Below are positions 1 to 10,000 of a stretch of 21,427 bases of DNA, in pieces. A program made the translations under genes and the position numbers. Each line of letters starts with the position of its first letter. Positions within the stretch are counted from its first letter, which is position 1. Origin of the DNA: Paramacrobiotus richtersi (lineage: Eukaryota; Tardigrada; Eutardigrada; Parachela; Macrobiotidae). The notes below the pieces were generated by a model, which was not told the DNA's origin, did no database searches, and was given only the letters and a program-made list of their open reading frames with translations. Location of the stretch: the NCBI GenBank assembly GCA_034698045.1, contig JAQGAU010001100.1, positions 1 through 21,427 on the forward strand, read 5' to 3'.

Positions 1-7
1 ATATATA

Positions 8-24
8 CATTGCCTTCGGCAATG
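8..24. repeat. Small perfect hairpin
   Basis: A 7-nt arm CATTGCC is followed by a TTC loop and the exact complement GGCAATG. It is too short to assign a role and lies at the left edge of the window, with no gene beside it. Confidence 0.4.
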
Positions 25-2064
25 GTATACATCAGTGTACAACGATGCAGTAGTATAGGATACGTCTGCATAAAACAAGGCGCGCGCTGAGAGTGTGGCA
101 CGACGCGCGGTCTTATGGGCTATTAATGAACCTACCGTGGGGGCATTATTCATAATTAAAATCTAGAATGTTGCCAACACCTCTTATTATTATTATTACT
201 GATAGTTAATAAATTACTGTCTGTATATCAGCAATTATTTTGACCGATGCCTCCGTGCAATTGTCCAACTTACCAGAAAACACATTTTGCATTTGAATGT
301 CCGGCCCGTGTTGCTTATCAACCGGTTGGATGGCTGTTGAATTACCTAACCTTTCAGTTCCTTGGAGTTAGATAGCGCTGATGCGGCACGATTATGACTA
401 GCCGCACGATCCCAAGAAATATCCAACCCGAACCCAAAAACGTCATTCCAAGGATCCATTGTACAGGGTAACTGCAATAGGCGGCACAATTCGGGCTATG
501 CAAGATGTTAGACATGCAGGGCACACGCCCACTTAATAACAATAGTCCAGAGTCCACACGGGGTATGCTATGCATGCGTTATGGTACAAATACATCTGAC
601 TCCCGCAAATCGGTTGGTAAGACTGCAAAAATCTTCACTAATGTCGCTGGAGCATAACTAACAATCTAATGATGGAATAAGCAGCTCCGTCGGGATGATA
701 TAGCTGACAGATGCATCCCGGCTTGTGAATGTGCGACTGACTGGATCAGAAACAGGACGGGAAACTAACCAGAAACATGGGGGCCGGGTCTGGGCACGAG
801 TGTTAAAAAGTGGGAGTAGCGGCCGTATATACCGTATCCATCGCCCATGGTGCACACGCATTAGTGTCTTCCTGTACGATTGATCCCGTTCGTCAAACAG
901 ACGTTCTCCCATTGGACGGGACTCTAGATTGACCGTCTGTCTGTGTTGTGACGGTAATCTGACTGTCTCCGCTAGGGAAGCTGGAAACTGAGGAGAGACG
1001 TACACACGGATGAGAAGGATAATCGATAAACAGTGGCCTAGAATGATTACCAGGAAGAGCCGGCCGGATACAGCAGTCTGTACGGATAGAGAACAGATTA
1101 TATAAACTATAAGAAGGCTAATCACGCAGATGCAGGATAAACCAAATGTAGATTATTTCCTTCCCATCTAACTTGATTGCAAGTCCTTTCCGGCGCTCGG
1201 TGGCAGATTTTCTCGCCCATTCAAACTTTACTAATATTTATTATGGATGAAACGCTGTAGATTTGTTCGAATCAGATAGGTCAACGAGATCCTGGCAGAA
1301 GTGGGATGCCCAGAGGCAGTCGGCTTGCCTGGAGATTAGTTTATTACCGGTCTGGCAAAAAAGCATGTTCGCTTCATTTAGTCCCTTTCGAATTCCTTTA
1401 CAAATATAGGAAATGTTAGATCTAATCATGGTCAAGTTGTTGATGCTGTCGGGTACCGAGCAGAAACCCAACTAACAGTTGTAAGGCTGGGTAACCTGCG
1501 TCCTTGTAAGGAACGTACAGAACGAAGTAATCAAACACATTACTATACGTCCAAGTAGTCAGAGTATTAATTAACTGGTCCGAGCGTATTTATTAATTAA
1601 CCGAAAGGTATTAATGAACAGGTACGAAATATTACAAAGCTGCACAAATTTAAAACATTATACTGGTGTAAAAGTTAGAGTGTAAAATGGTATACAAAAC
1701 AAACAAAAGGGTATAGAACAACTCACTGCTGTAAAATAGTTTTCATGTGTTTGACAGGTTGGACATCTGTAGCATCCACAGCAGCAGTTTACGGTAATCC
1801 CTAGAGTACCCACCGGACATTCAAGCACCCTTATGCTTCATCTCGAAACTACACCAGAATCACTAGACCACGCTTTGATGGTACGGAATAGTGCTCCAAC
1901 GGGAAGAAGAACGCGTACAGCACAAGAGAAAAACTAGCATTTTAGCATTTTCATTGCTTTACTTCGGCCGCTTTCAAAGTCTGTGCTTCAGTTTTACCAC
2001 CCATTGCTCACAGTTTGAGTTGGACAATACATGTCTGAATTAAGGTGCGACCACCCGTCGGTCT
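25..2064. other. Long stretch without a supported gene
   Basis: I see no family match, no convincing exon and no RNA gene here. The longest open frame is on the minus strand (658-1125, 155 codons). Its first 45 codons are hydrophobic and would read as a signal peptide plus a membrane segment, but the rest has no recognisable domain, and a frame of this length is not unusual at this base composition. A second minus frame (354-575) and a third (1241-1471) also lack features. AT-rich simple sequence occurs at 187-199 (a short TTA run) and around 1560-1620. Confidence 0.4.
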
Positions 2065-2094
2065 ACCAAACGTCGGGAAACCAAACGTCGGGGA
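2065..2094. repeat. Two-copy 15-nt tandem repeat
   Basis: Unit ACCAAACGTCGGGAA at 2065-2079 is followed directly by ACCAAACGTCGGGGA at 2080-2094, with one difference. A degenerate third copy (CCACCCGTCGGTCT) precedes them at 2051-2064. It is a local duplication, with no gene around it that I recognise. Confidence 0.7.
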
Positions 2095-3089
2095 GCCGGT
2101 TTCGGCGACGCTGCGACGGTAAACTGACTAGACTATGCGAAACCACTTGAAAACCGCTCACTTTCCGTCTGCGGTTTGTATGTCTGCACCGGCACGTGAT
2201 CCAAGGATAAGCTGGATCAGTACTGTCCTATGCGTTTCTCCATTGCGCGTTGTTTTTGTGGTATTTGTAATGCCGAACAAGAAACTCTCCGCGCGACGGC
2301 AGTAATCAATAACTTCAAAAGATGAAGTAGATATAATAGTAGCTGCTCATTAGTTATTGATGCGTAAAAAATGCGTAGAACATGTCAAGGTGCATATGTT
2401 GGTTCAATGGGATTTACGTGTATGTTGTTGGCAAATTGCATTGGAATAATACTGCGACAAACAGACACAGGTGCTCGCTATGAATATTATGATACCATGG
2501 TAGATAGGCTATGCAAAACTGCATGGGAAATGATACGCCTGCTGCTTCCGCGTTGATAATGATATATGGTTATTTCGTTGACATTCCATAAAGCAATAAA
2601 TTATGGCAGGCTGCACTGCATGGCCTTTCCTGATTATTGCACCCGCCATTTGCTGCCTGGATTGCTGAGATTCACACTAGAAGGTTTATGATTGTTACGG
2701 CTTTGGTGGAAGCAGTATTATTTGTTAATAAACGGCGGCGAAAGCTATAAAATTCGCATCCAAACATTTTACGGCGAAACCACAATGTCATTGGAAACAA
2801 AGGTCGGCTTGCATAACTGAGACATATATAATGCGTTGATCCATGACGCTTCTGTCGGTGAAAGGATTTATACCGCCGATAAGAAACCGCAAACAGCTAT
2901 TTTTCTCATGTAAAACTTTAGCCTAACATCGATAGTAATCTGTTGAAATTCGTATGACTGGAATGCTAGCAACAGGGCCGAAAAACTGCAAAGAATGCGA
3001 CGAAAGCTGGTGGAAAGTTAACCAACTGAAAACCATCTGACTGCTGATACCGTGCAAACAGTGCAAGAAAACCTATTGTTAATACTGAC
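2095..3089. other. Stretch without a supported gene; short open frames only
   Basis: A plus-strand frame at 2371-2556 (61 codons, ATG to TGA) has no recognisable domain. Around 2715-2910 one plus frame stays open apart from a single stop near 2818 and has ordinary amino-acid composition, so it could be a decayed exon. I could not match it to a family. No RNA gene or long repeat was seen. Confidence 0.3.
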
Positions 3090-3276
3090 CTTTGCAGCTA
3101 AAGTTCTGTTGGCAGAACGGGCACTGGTAGTCCTTGCGTCCTTGTTGGTCGTGTGATGCGGCATCCACCGAGGAAAGTTCCGTCAGCAAGACAGGTCCTT
3201 GAGACTGGACGGCTGGTAGATTGTGCATTGTTGTTGTGGCTCGCAGCTGGAAGGAGCAATGCGGAGTTTGCTGCAT
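3090..3276 (-). CDS. Possible C2H2 zinc-finger exon, partial
   Basis: On the minus strand an open frame beginning at an ATG at 3276 ends with the start of a C2H2 finger: KDYQCPFCQQNFSCK, that is Y-x-C-x2-C-x3-F. The coding sequence then meets a plausible splice donor (GCAAAG followed by gtcagt, with the intron beginning at 3089). The helix and the two histidines would have to be in the next exon, which I could not find to the left. The 45 residues before the finger are unremarkable. The spacing before the first cysteine (QGRKDYQC) resembles the linker in the two-finger exon at 14484-14703 (LGRRNYMC), so both may come from one zinc-finger family. It could equally be a chance frame or a decayed fragment. 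Confidence 0.3.
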
Positions 3277-3343
3277 GTGGACGTTCAGTTTGTTTGGGTT
3301 GGACTATTATAACAACGGCAAACTGTTGTGTCTGGTCCGTTTA

Positions 3344-3348
<5 letters not shown>

Positions 3349-3381
<33 letters not shown>
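3349..3381. repeat. (AT)n microsatellite
   Basis: An uninterrupted AT dinucleotide run of about 16.5 units. It is a likely length polymorphism and a likely trouble spot for assembly. Confidence 0.95.
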
Positions 3382-3382
<1 letters not shown>

Positions 3383-4585
3383 GTTGTAACAAGGCAGGTG
3401 CTCGGAGTGGGAAATTGTTTAAATGAATTATCCAAGTGTCTCGAATTTAAAACGATAGCGTCACTTGATCAGCCTGTGGCAATAATGCTCATTGGTCTTT
3501 TATAACAGCTGTGCGAAACGGTTTCTGCTTACCGAAGACTTTACTGCCTGCTACCGACTTATCATTCGTCGAATGTAGAAAGTTCGTATTCTGGCAAGTA
3601 CAAAGCCGAAATGAGAGTGTTCCTACAGCGACAAGCATCTCTCGTACGTGTATGCATGTTTGCGGAAAGCGAATGGCCTAGTTCTTCGCCGCAGCCGCTC
3701 GTCCTTGCCGAATCAGCCGGGCTCCCAAAACTGTCTGCTAGCGCTTGGAAGTACTATACACTCAAACTGCCAAGTCTGTTTCGCGGCACTGAAACGAGCA
3801 TTTTTGGCGGGCGCCCTAAACTGCATTTTTCATCACTACCGGGAAGCGCGTTGGAATACATGCAATGGCCAGGGCACGCGCATTAACGTTATCGAGTATA
3901 TATGTAGCTGCAGAACCGACTGCCTGCAACCTTCGAAGGGCAACAATGCCAAAAGTGCAGTTTTGTATAGGCATTTCGCCAAACACTCGGTTCCGCTTAG
4001 GTCCTTCTGTTCTGTCCACACGCCGTTTTGACTGTGCTCCTGGGGGCTAGATTAGCGTGCCGATTAGGGCGGATTTCGGGAAAAGCAGTGTGATCTCATC
4101 CAAAACTTTTGTAAACGTTTGTCTGGCGGAATAATGACGTAAACGATATTATACGAAATGTGTCAGTTTCTGTACAGCGCGAAGACTAAAGCAAAAAATG
4201 ATGCTGGCTTTACTAATATTAATTTATTCGGTGACGGATAATTATTTCTGGTCGTACGATGTCTGTGTGATACTATGTATAAAGATGCCAAAAACATTTT
4301 CTGATTTGGGGGGGCAGCATATCAGAATGGCAGTCTATGGCGGTATAATTTGGATTGCCGCTAATTGAGTTATGCGGGAAACGAATCAGACAGGGTCGTA
4401 GTTTAATTTCAGTCATCAGGGACACTTGGCAAAACACTTCCGATATCTTCGGGCACACAAATTACAAAATTATATTCATTTGAACAGTTGCCTACCAACC
4501 GCAAAATCTCTGCTACGTTCAACCTATTAGTTCGTCTGCTTACGCAGATGACCCACGACGTATACGTATCTGGAATTATCACGGT
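3382..4585. other. Stretch without a supported gene
   Basis: Several overlapping frames between 3611 and 4050 on both strands (up to 127 codons at 3648-4031, plus) reflect locally higher GC rather than a clear gene. Cysteines and histidines occur in the plus frame but not with C2H2, RING or other standard spacing. From 4050 to 4585 nothing stands out. Confidence 0.35.
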
Positions 4586-5149
4586 TTAGACCTGCGTTTG
4601 GAAACTTACGCTGCCTATTACTGCCGTATAAATCAAAATGCTGGCATAAAGGCAACCGATTGAAAACCAGTTTGTTGACAGAAACGGCATTAAAAACGTT
4701 TCTCCGAACTGAAACAAGACAAAGTACTCAGTGATAGCGGGGATTTCATAAAGAAATTTCATGGTTATGTTAAATATAATTATTACGAAATACAAAGTTA
4801 GAAATCGCGAAATACAATGAATAATCAGAGAAACCGTTGCCAGTGCAGTCGTAGTACCGACGAACGGTAAATAAACAACAATTATATGCTGATATGCTGA
4901 TTTATGATGCATGTTGCGCCTTGATAGAATAATGCAAATGAAACATGATTTAATTATGTACATTTCTGGTGATAGTATCATGCCAAGCGGCCGACCAAAG
5001 TGGCCCGAGATATTTTGGTGATAAGAGTATGCGCTCAAATCACAGCACCTTGTCACTGTGTAAAATTGATGATTCGTGCTGTAATTTGGTAACCCCCGAT
5101 TCGGGAATCTCCTACATTCTTGATCTTGGCAGTGTGAAGGGTACAGCAA
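4586..5149 (-). CDS. Unassigned 187-codon ORF, hydrophobic, possible membrane protein
   Basis: This single minus-strand frame runs ATG (5149) to stop (4586) and is the longest uninterrupted frame in the window after the second large Sema exon of the receptor gene. The first 80 residues are mixed and contain several Cys and His. The rest is dominated by hydrophobic stretches that could form three or four membrane helices: around residues 90-110, 117-130, 140-155 and 165-182. I recognise no family and cannot find a G-protein-coupled receptor signature such as DRY or NPxxY. The sequence is AT-rich, and AT-rich frames tend to read as Phe/Ile/Leu-rich, so hydrophobicity alone is weak evidence. A plus-strand frame (4969-5280) overlaps it. 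It may be a single-exon gene, a decayed receptor or chance. Confidence 0.25.
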   Translation of the reverse strand: MLYPSHCQDQECRRFPNRGLPNYSTNHQFYTVTRCCDLSAYSYHQNISGHFGRPLGMILSPEMYIIKSCFICIILSRRNMHHKSAYQHIIVVYLPFVGTTTALATVSLIIHCISRFLTLYFVIIIFNITMKFLYEIPAITEYFVLFQFGETFLMPFLSTNWFSIGCLYASILIYTAVIGSVSFQTQV

Positions 5150-5840
5150 TGTCTCACTTATCGAAACATAATGATAATAATTTTATATATTTATTCGTCT
5201 CTTACCGACATTATATACAGAAGAAAATATTTACATGCAGTAAATTAAGCGTGCCAGAAGATGAGCTGTTCAAACTCTAAAAAGGTATGCCTGCATATAC
5301 TAGTACCGTATCTGTGCACTATAGAATTATTGTACATACTATAATTTACCGTCCAGAAACTCTGTAGAAGTATATTATGCGTTGTGTAATATCTATATAA
5401 TTAAAATAATCTATATACGCTGACATTTCATAAAGTTCGCAGTGTATACAGCAGTACGCGACTACAGTACAGCATTGCAACGGTCGTGGTACCTATACAT
5501 AAATCAGTCGATATTAGCTGCGATACAGTATCGGTCTTTCAGTTATGTGAAGGGACCAAATCGCTTTTTGTCAGTAGACGATATCATCAAACACTTATCT
5601 GTATGGTAATTGCTGGTGTTGGTTATAAATCCAGGATTTATCATATTTCTTTCCACGACTTTGATCTGAAATCTGAATGACTGAGTCTTCCGAAGGTCAA
5701 TCAAACTGCCTGTGGTTCTTCACGGAATTAAGTAAAGAATCTCATAATGGTCGACAAAAAACTAGGCCATTCGACGCCCATATCACGAAGTGAGAGCGTA
5801 ACGCCAAGAGCAGAACAAGTTTCTGTTGTGATTAATCCGA
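5150..5840. other. AT-rich stretch without a supported gene
   Basis: Only short frames are present (for example 5486-5680 plus, 64 codons), with no recognisable motif. No RNA gene or obvious long repeat was seen. The retroelement fragment begins at the right end of this stretch. Confidence 0.35.
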
Positions 5841-6300
5841 TTGTCAGTCGACATCAGTAATCAATTCCAAGCGACGTGGACAAGGCTTGGACGAACGCAG
5901 AGAGTGCGAAGTGGAAGTCGAAAGTCTGACTGGCTGCCGCTGACGTCTGGTGTGCCACAGGGAACAGTGTTGGAACCGATGTTTTTCACCATCTACATCA
6001 ATGATGTACTTACCGCTACTACGATACAGTCCAAATTATACGGTTTTGCCGACGATACAATCGTGAATGCGACTGGAAAAACGGAAGAAGAATCCGGTAC
6101 AAAGCTTAACGAAGCGTTGAGGCATGTTGGCCAACTCATGGCGGAAAATCTACCGCATGTGAACCCGAAGAAATGTCAGGCCATGTACATTTACAGCGAC
6201 CGAAAAAAAATCTGCATATCTTGATTAAAAATAGCCGTTTAAATATTAGCATTCGTTGCTGTGATCGGAATCTACAATCGAGAAACGCAGTTACAAAAAT
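5841..6300 (+). mobile_element. Non-LTR (LINE) reverse transcriptase fragment, decayed
   Basis: The plus frame 5841-6224 carries the core palm-domain motifs of a LINE-type reverse transcriptase in order. They are a TQRVR segment, then SGVPQGTVLEP (usual form SGVPQG-S/T-VLGP, so Gly is replaced by Glu here), FTIYINDV, and the catalytic FADD box (usually YADD/FADD) in LYGFADDTIV. After these comes an LN...L..V...M..N.....PKKCQAM stretch, equivalent to the thumb-proximal region. The jockey/CR1-like group fits these motifs. At about 6205-6212 a run of eight A residues coincides with a frame change: the frame stops at 6224, while the next frame continues with similar character. Fingers, endonuclease, ORF1 and 3' tail are absent, so this is a truncated dead copy. 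No target-site duplication could be placed. Confidence 0.85.
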
Positions 6301-6469
6301 GACGAAAATGCAGAAAAACAGACTAGTCATAAGAAAAATCATTATTAAAGGTGACGATAGTCATCTTTGGCAGCGATTATGGTCTAGGACAACGTATTCT
6401 ACCGTTTAAAACATAACAAGTTCTCGTAATTTTTTATGAAGAACTAAATTCTCACAGCAGATCAAAAAG

Positions 6470-6740
6470 GAAGATCATTGAAGACAAATGAGAGGGCGCC
6501 TGGCTTTGCGCTGGATCCAGGAGTCCGGAGAACTCGTTTCACTGAGAACATTCTGGAGCTGGGCTATCCCGAAAAGTATTTGCCGTTCAGATAACCGACA
6601 TGTTCGTGTATGGTTGTTGAACTGCAGGAGCACTGGATGGCACGCAGATGGACGCACAGGTTCTGGAATTCGGGACGATCACCCGGAACTGTATTCCAGC
6701 ACTCGATCATCAGTTTGTACCTGCAGTTGAAAGGTAGTCG
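6470..6740 (+). other. Unassigned GC-richer segment, possible exon remnant
   Basis: Two plus-strand frames look more like protein than the surroundings. One runs from about 6483 to 6594 and includes ENILELGYPEKYLPF. The other runs from about 6631 to 6734 and includes MDAQVLEFGTITRNC, ending at a TAG within the sequence AAAGGTAGTC, which could also be a splice donor. They are in different frames with stops between them. I do not recognise the protein, and the minus strand gives no better reading. The missing kinase C-lobe of the neighbouring receptor gene (CW...RP motif) was sought here on the minus strand and not found. Confidence 0.2.
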
Positions 6741-6914
6741 TTAACTAGTGGAGCTCTGAAGATGATACATGCTTCGCTGCCCGAAGGTACAACGATTGAA
6801 ATGGTTATAGTTCTCCGCAATTCCTTGGTGAAAAACGTTTCGAATCTTTGCTTTCGTAAGCTATCGCCATCTCGCTATATATATATACGGCAGTATTGTA
6901 GGACACAAAAATTC

Positions 6915-6920
6915 TTTATT
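6915..6920 (-). terminator. Poly(A) signal AATAAA of the receptor kinase gene
   Basis: AATAAA on the minus strand lies about 80 nt downstream of the receptor stop codon (7003-7001). This is a normal distance for a short 3'UTR. It supports the view that the transcript really ends here and that the early stop in the kinase domain is the natural end of this gene copy. Confidence 0.5.
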
Positions 6921-7000
6921 TGGCACAAGCGTTGGTAAAAACTTGTTTAAGAACTGTGCGCTATAAATCTGTTGATGGTGGTTGTGCGAATGCAGTTGAC

Positions 7001-10000
7001 CTACACGTCGTCAGGGCACTGGTCCGGTTGGTCCAATCGAAGGCCCATGCCGATACAGTCAAAGAGGGCCTTGGCGTCCAGCTCTCCGTAGGGGCGTTTA
7101 CCCTTCTCAAACAACTCCCATATCACCACTCCAAAGCTCCACTACAAAAACATCACAATCTGGACTCAGTGCTTTGCTCTTCAGCAGTGTACTGTCGGGT
7201 GAGGAAAGCCTTCAATTTAAATACCACATCGGATTTGGTCGAGTAGGAGCTGCTGAAACATTCCGGAGCGATCCAACGAAAGGGTAGCGGTGTCTGCGAC
7301 TGGGGGTTGAAGTCGTAAAGGTTTGTCTCGTAAAGATCGCGGGCATGACCGAAATCCGAGATGACCACGTTGAGCTCGTCATCCAACCTACAGTAACGCA
7401 TCGGTTAAGGGACTTTATCTGCCTGTACGAAGGAATCTATGGCGAGGATGTGGTACGGGTTGCAGTTCCCACATGATACTTGACATCTTCGTACTGTGAG
7501 TCTGTGACTCCGGTACGCTAAGATGAAAAGTGTTGAGGAAAGAGCATTCCTTACATGCAGTTACGAGCGGCGAGATCCCGGTGGACAATCTTCTGACTGG
7601 ATAAGTACGTCATTCCGTCAGAAATCTGGATGGCAAAGTTGAGTATCTGCTTGAGCTCGATGTTCTGCAAAACAATCCCAATTGGCATAACGATAAATAC
7701 GATTAAGCGAAACCAACAGCACTCACATTCTCCTTAACATAGGAGTGGAGATCGCCGTTACTCATAAAGGGCATTACTAATCCGGGACTTGTCACCGTGC
7801 CGTCCGGCGTGCTGACACAGATACCGTACAGCGTCATGACATTCCTGTGACGTAGGTCCTTCATGATTAAGCCCTCTTTGAGGAAGTCATCCAGACTGCT
7901 TGGCGTGGGAAAACCTACATAATCAAGGCTGAGGTATTTCCGGGTTGTTCAGGGGCGATTCCTGTTTACCTTGAATGGTCTTGATCGCCACCCGTTTAGC
8001 TTCGGAAGCCGGTTCCCCGGCATCACCGCGCACTAGGCCTTCGTAGACGGTCCCAAAACTGCCCGAACCCAGTTTACGCCCGAACTCCAGATGCATGGAA
8101 TCGATGATCAAGTTTTCCTTGCGGAAGTTCTCGATCAACTCGCGGTCCAGAGGTCCACAACCGAGACGGTACACTGAAATGCAGCCGGTTACTCTATATG
8201 GAGTAAACAATCTTATTGTTCTCTTAATAACTAGCGATCAGTAATTACGTAGATTCTTGCTGTTATTTCTACTATTGCTGTTGAGGGCCGTTAGCAGTGC
8301 TTCCGCAGTCTCCATGTCCCGGTTCCAGGTGGGCGAGAAGGGCAGACTCTCGGTTGGCTTCTTCCGGTGGCGGCGGACGAGAATGGCGAGAACGGCGACA
8401 ATAGCGATGGTCAGAGTACCGCCGATGACCACCAGGGTGATGGTCATGTCCCGGGTAGTGGGCGCGGCGTTGGGTGGCATGGCGATGGTCACGTCCCGGG
8501 TAGTGGGCGCGGCGTTGGGTGGCAGGACGAACTGGGTGGTGCCCCATTGCTCGGGGGAATTGTCGCTAATGGCCAACTAACAACGATATAAGCTCATCTT
8601 AGATTGTGAAAACTAGCAGTTCCCATATCTTGCGGAACTGTTTACAGACCAAAAATTGGCAGGTGTTGAAATGGAAAAATCGCAACTTACGTCTTCAATC
8701 AGCGGAGGACATTTATCCAAGTCCCATCCGGTACTTAAGCGCCGGTGCATGGGCGCCCAGCCTGCACGCTCTCTGGCACAGGCTTTCCGTGTACTACAAT
8801 GGCCTGTATAGCACCAGCCACATCCCATACGCTTACTGGCTGCCATGCACTGACTGCAGGTGGCGTGCATGCCGCAGCCGACGGGGAACGATTGGATCTG
8901 CAGTGCACGACGATTACTATCAATTTGGTTACCCAACCGAACGGCGAGCATACTTTGTTATCCGAGAGTACAACGTACGAGCGGCCGCTATTGGTCAGCG
9001 ACGCCGGGACAGTGGCGTGGGGCTGGTTGGGCAGACGAGATTTTACGGCAGTGGGGACGGTGGACAAGAGCTCGGATTCGCACTGGTCGACCGTCGAAAA
9101 CCGGTCCGGAAAACTCTAAATACGGACCAATTAGCAAATGTACGGAAGGCACGTTTTCACCAGTTCGCTTACCAGTGCGCGTAGCTTCAGGTCGGAATTT
9201 TCAATGTGTATCGTGGCCATGATATCCTACAGAAAACGAGCTTCGCATAACCTACATTGTTCACGCCACAGATTAGTTTTATTCCTTTTCGAACCTTTTT
9301 TCTCTGGAATTGGAAAGAAACATATTGCCTGGTGGTAAGACGTCTGGCTCTAAGATCGTTAGCGTGGGTTCGATTCCCACCTTGAGTAACTTTGATCTGA
9401 ATTCTTAACTCAAAAATCATACAAAAAAATTATAAGATTCAAAAAATCCAAAAAATTCCCAATAGCCAGTAAAGACTCTTCTAAAGAGTTTGGCTACTGC
9501 AGTGTTATAATAATAATAGTAATTACAAGAAACACCTTCGGCTGCCGCCTCAGGGTTTCTTGGGATCTATATCAAAATCAAATCGGAAACATATGGTCCA
9601 GGTCTAAACTATACGTCCTAAGAGTACATTTTTGTCCTTTGCACGGGTTTTACCGGTCAGAAAGATTTTCGGTTCTGTTGACGGACGCAAATGTATGTAA
9701 TGCCCTTACATTGAAGCATTCTTTTTTATTTTGAGGCTTTCAGTTTATTTTATGTTTGAACATTTTGCGCTCAGCTCTGCTTTAAAATGAACTTCAATAA
9801 TTCGGTTTGATCAGCGGTTTGCGTACGTTTTGTGCGTTCGGTTTCCTTACGTACTGCCGTTCGAACATTTGGCACACATTCTCCTTTTCGGCATTGGTCA
9901 TTGGAAGAATTCAAAAGAGTATTCTCTGTGCCATTCTGTTCACACTAAAAATCTCGGAATATTGCACTGCTATCGCTGCGAAGCCTGCAAGATTGAAACT

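Noticed and set aside
658-1125. 155-codon minus ORF with a hydrophobic N-terminus
   Set aside because: No domain, a length that chance could give at this base composition, and no splice or poly(A) context.
2970-3085. Plus-strand stretch NCKECDESWWKVNQL followed by PCKQCKKTYC, resembling two decayed zinc fingers
   Set aside because: It contains stops and no histidine pairs, and it overlaps nothing with splice support. It is too weak to call.
3648-4031. 127-codon plus ORF with clustered Cys and His
   Set aside because: The spacing fits no zinc-binding family, and other frames on both strands are equally open here.
8257-8591. Plus-strand frames with Gly/Val/Arg-rich repeats opposite receptor exon 7
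   Set aside because: Antisense shadows of the GC-rich coding exon and its 45-bp duplication.
8890-8960. Apparent one-base frameshift in the receptor between Sema and PSI
   Set aside because: Fully explained by a 56-nt GT-AG intron that keeps all phases and conserved spacing.
8606-9222. Large plus-strand frames (192, 124 and 120 codons)
   Set aside because: Antisense to receptor exons 4-6, which have strong homology and splice support on the minus strand.
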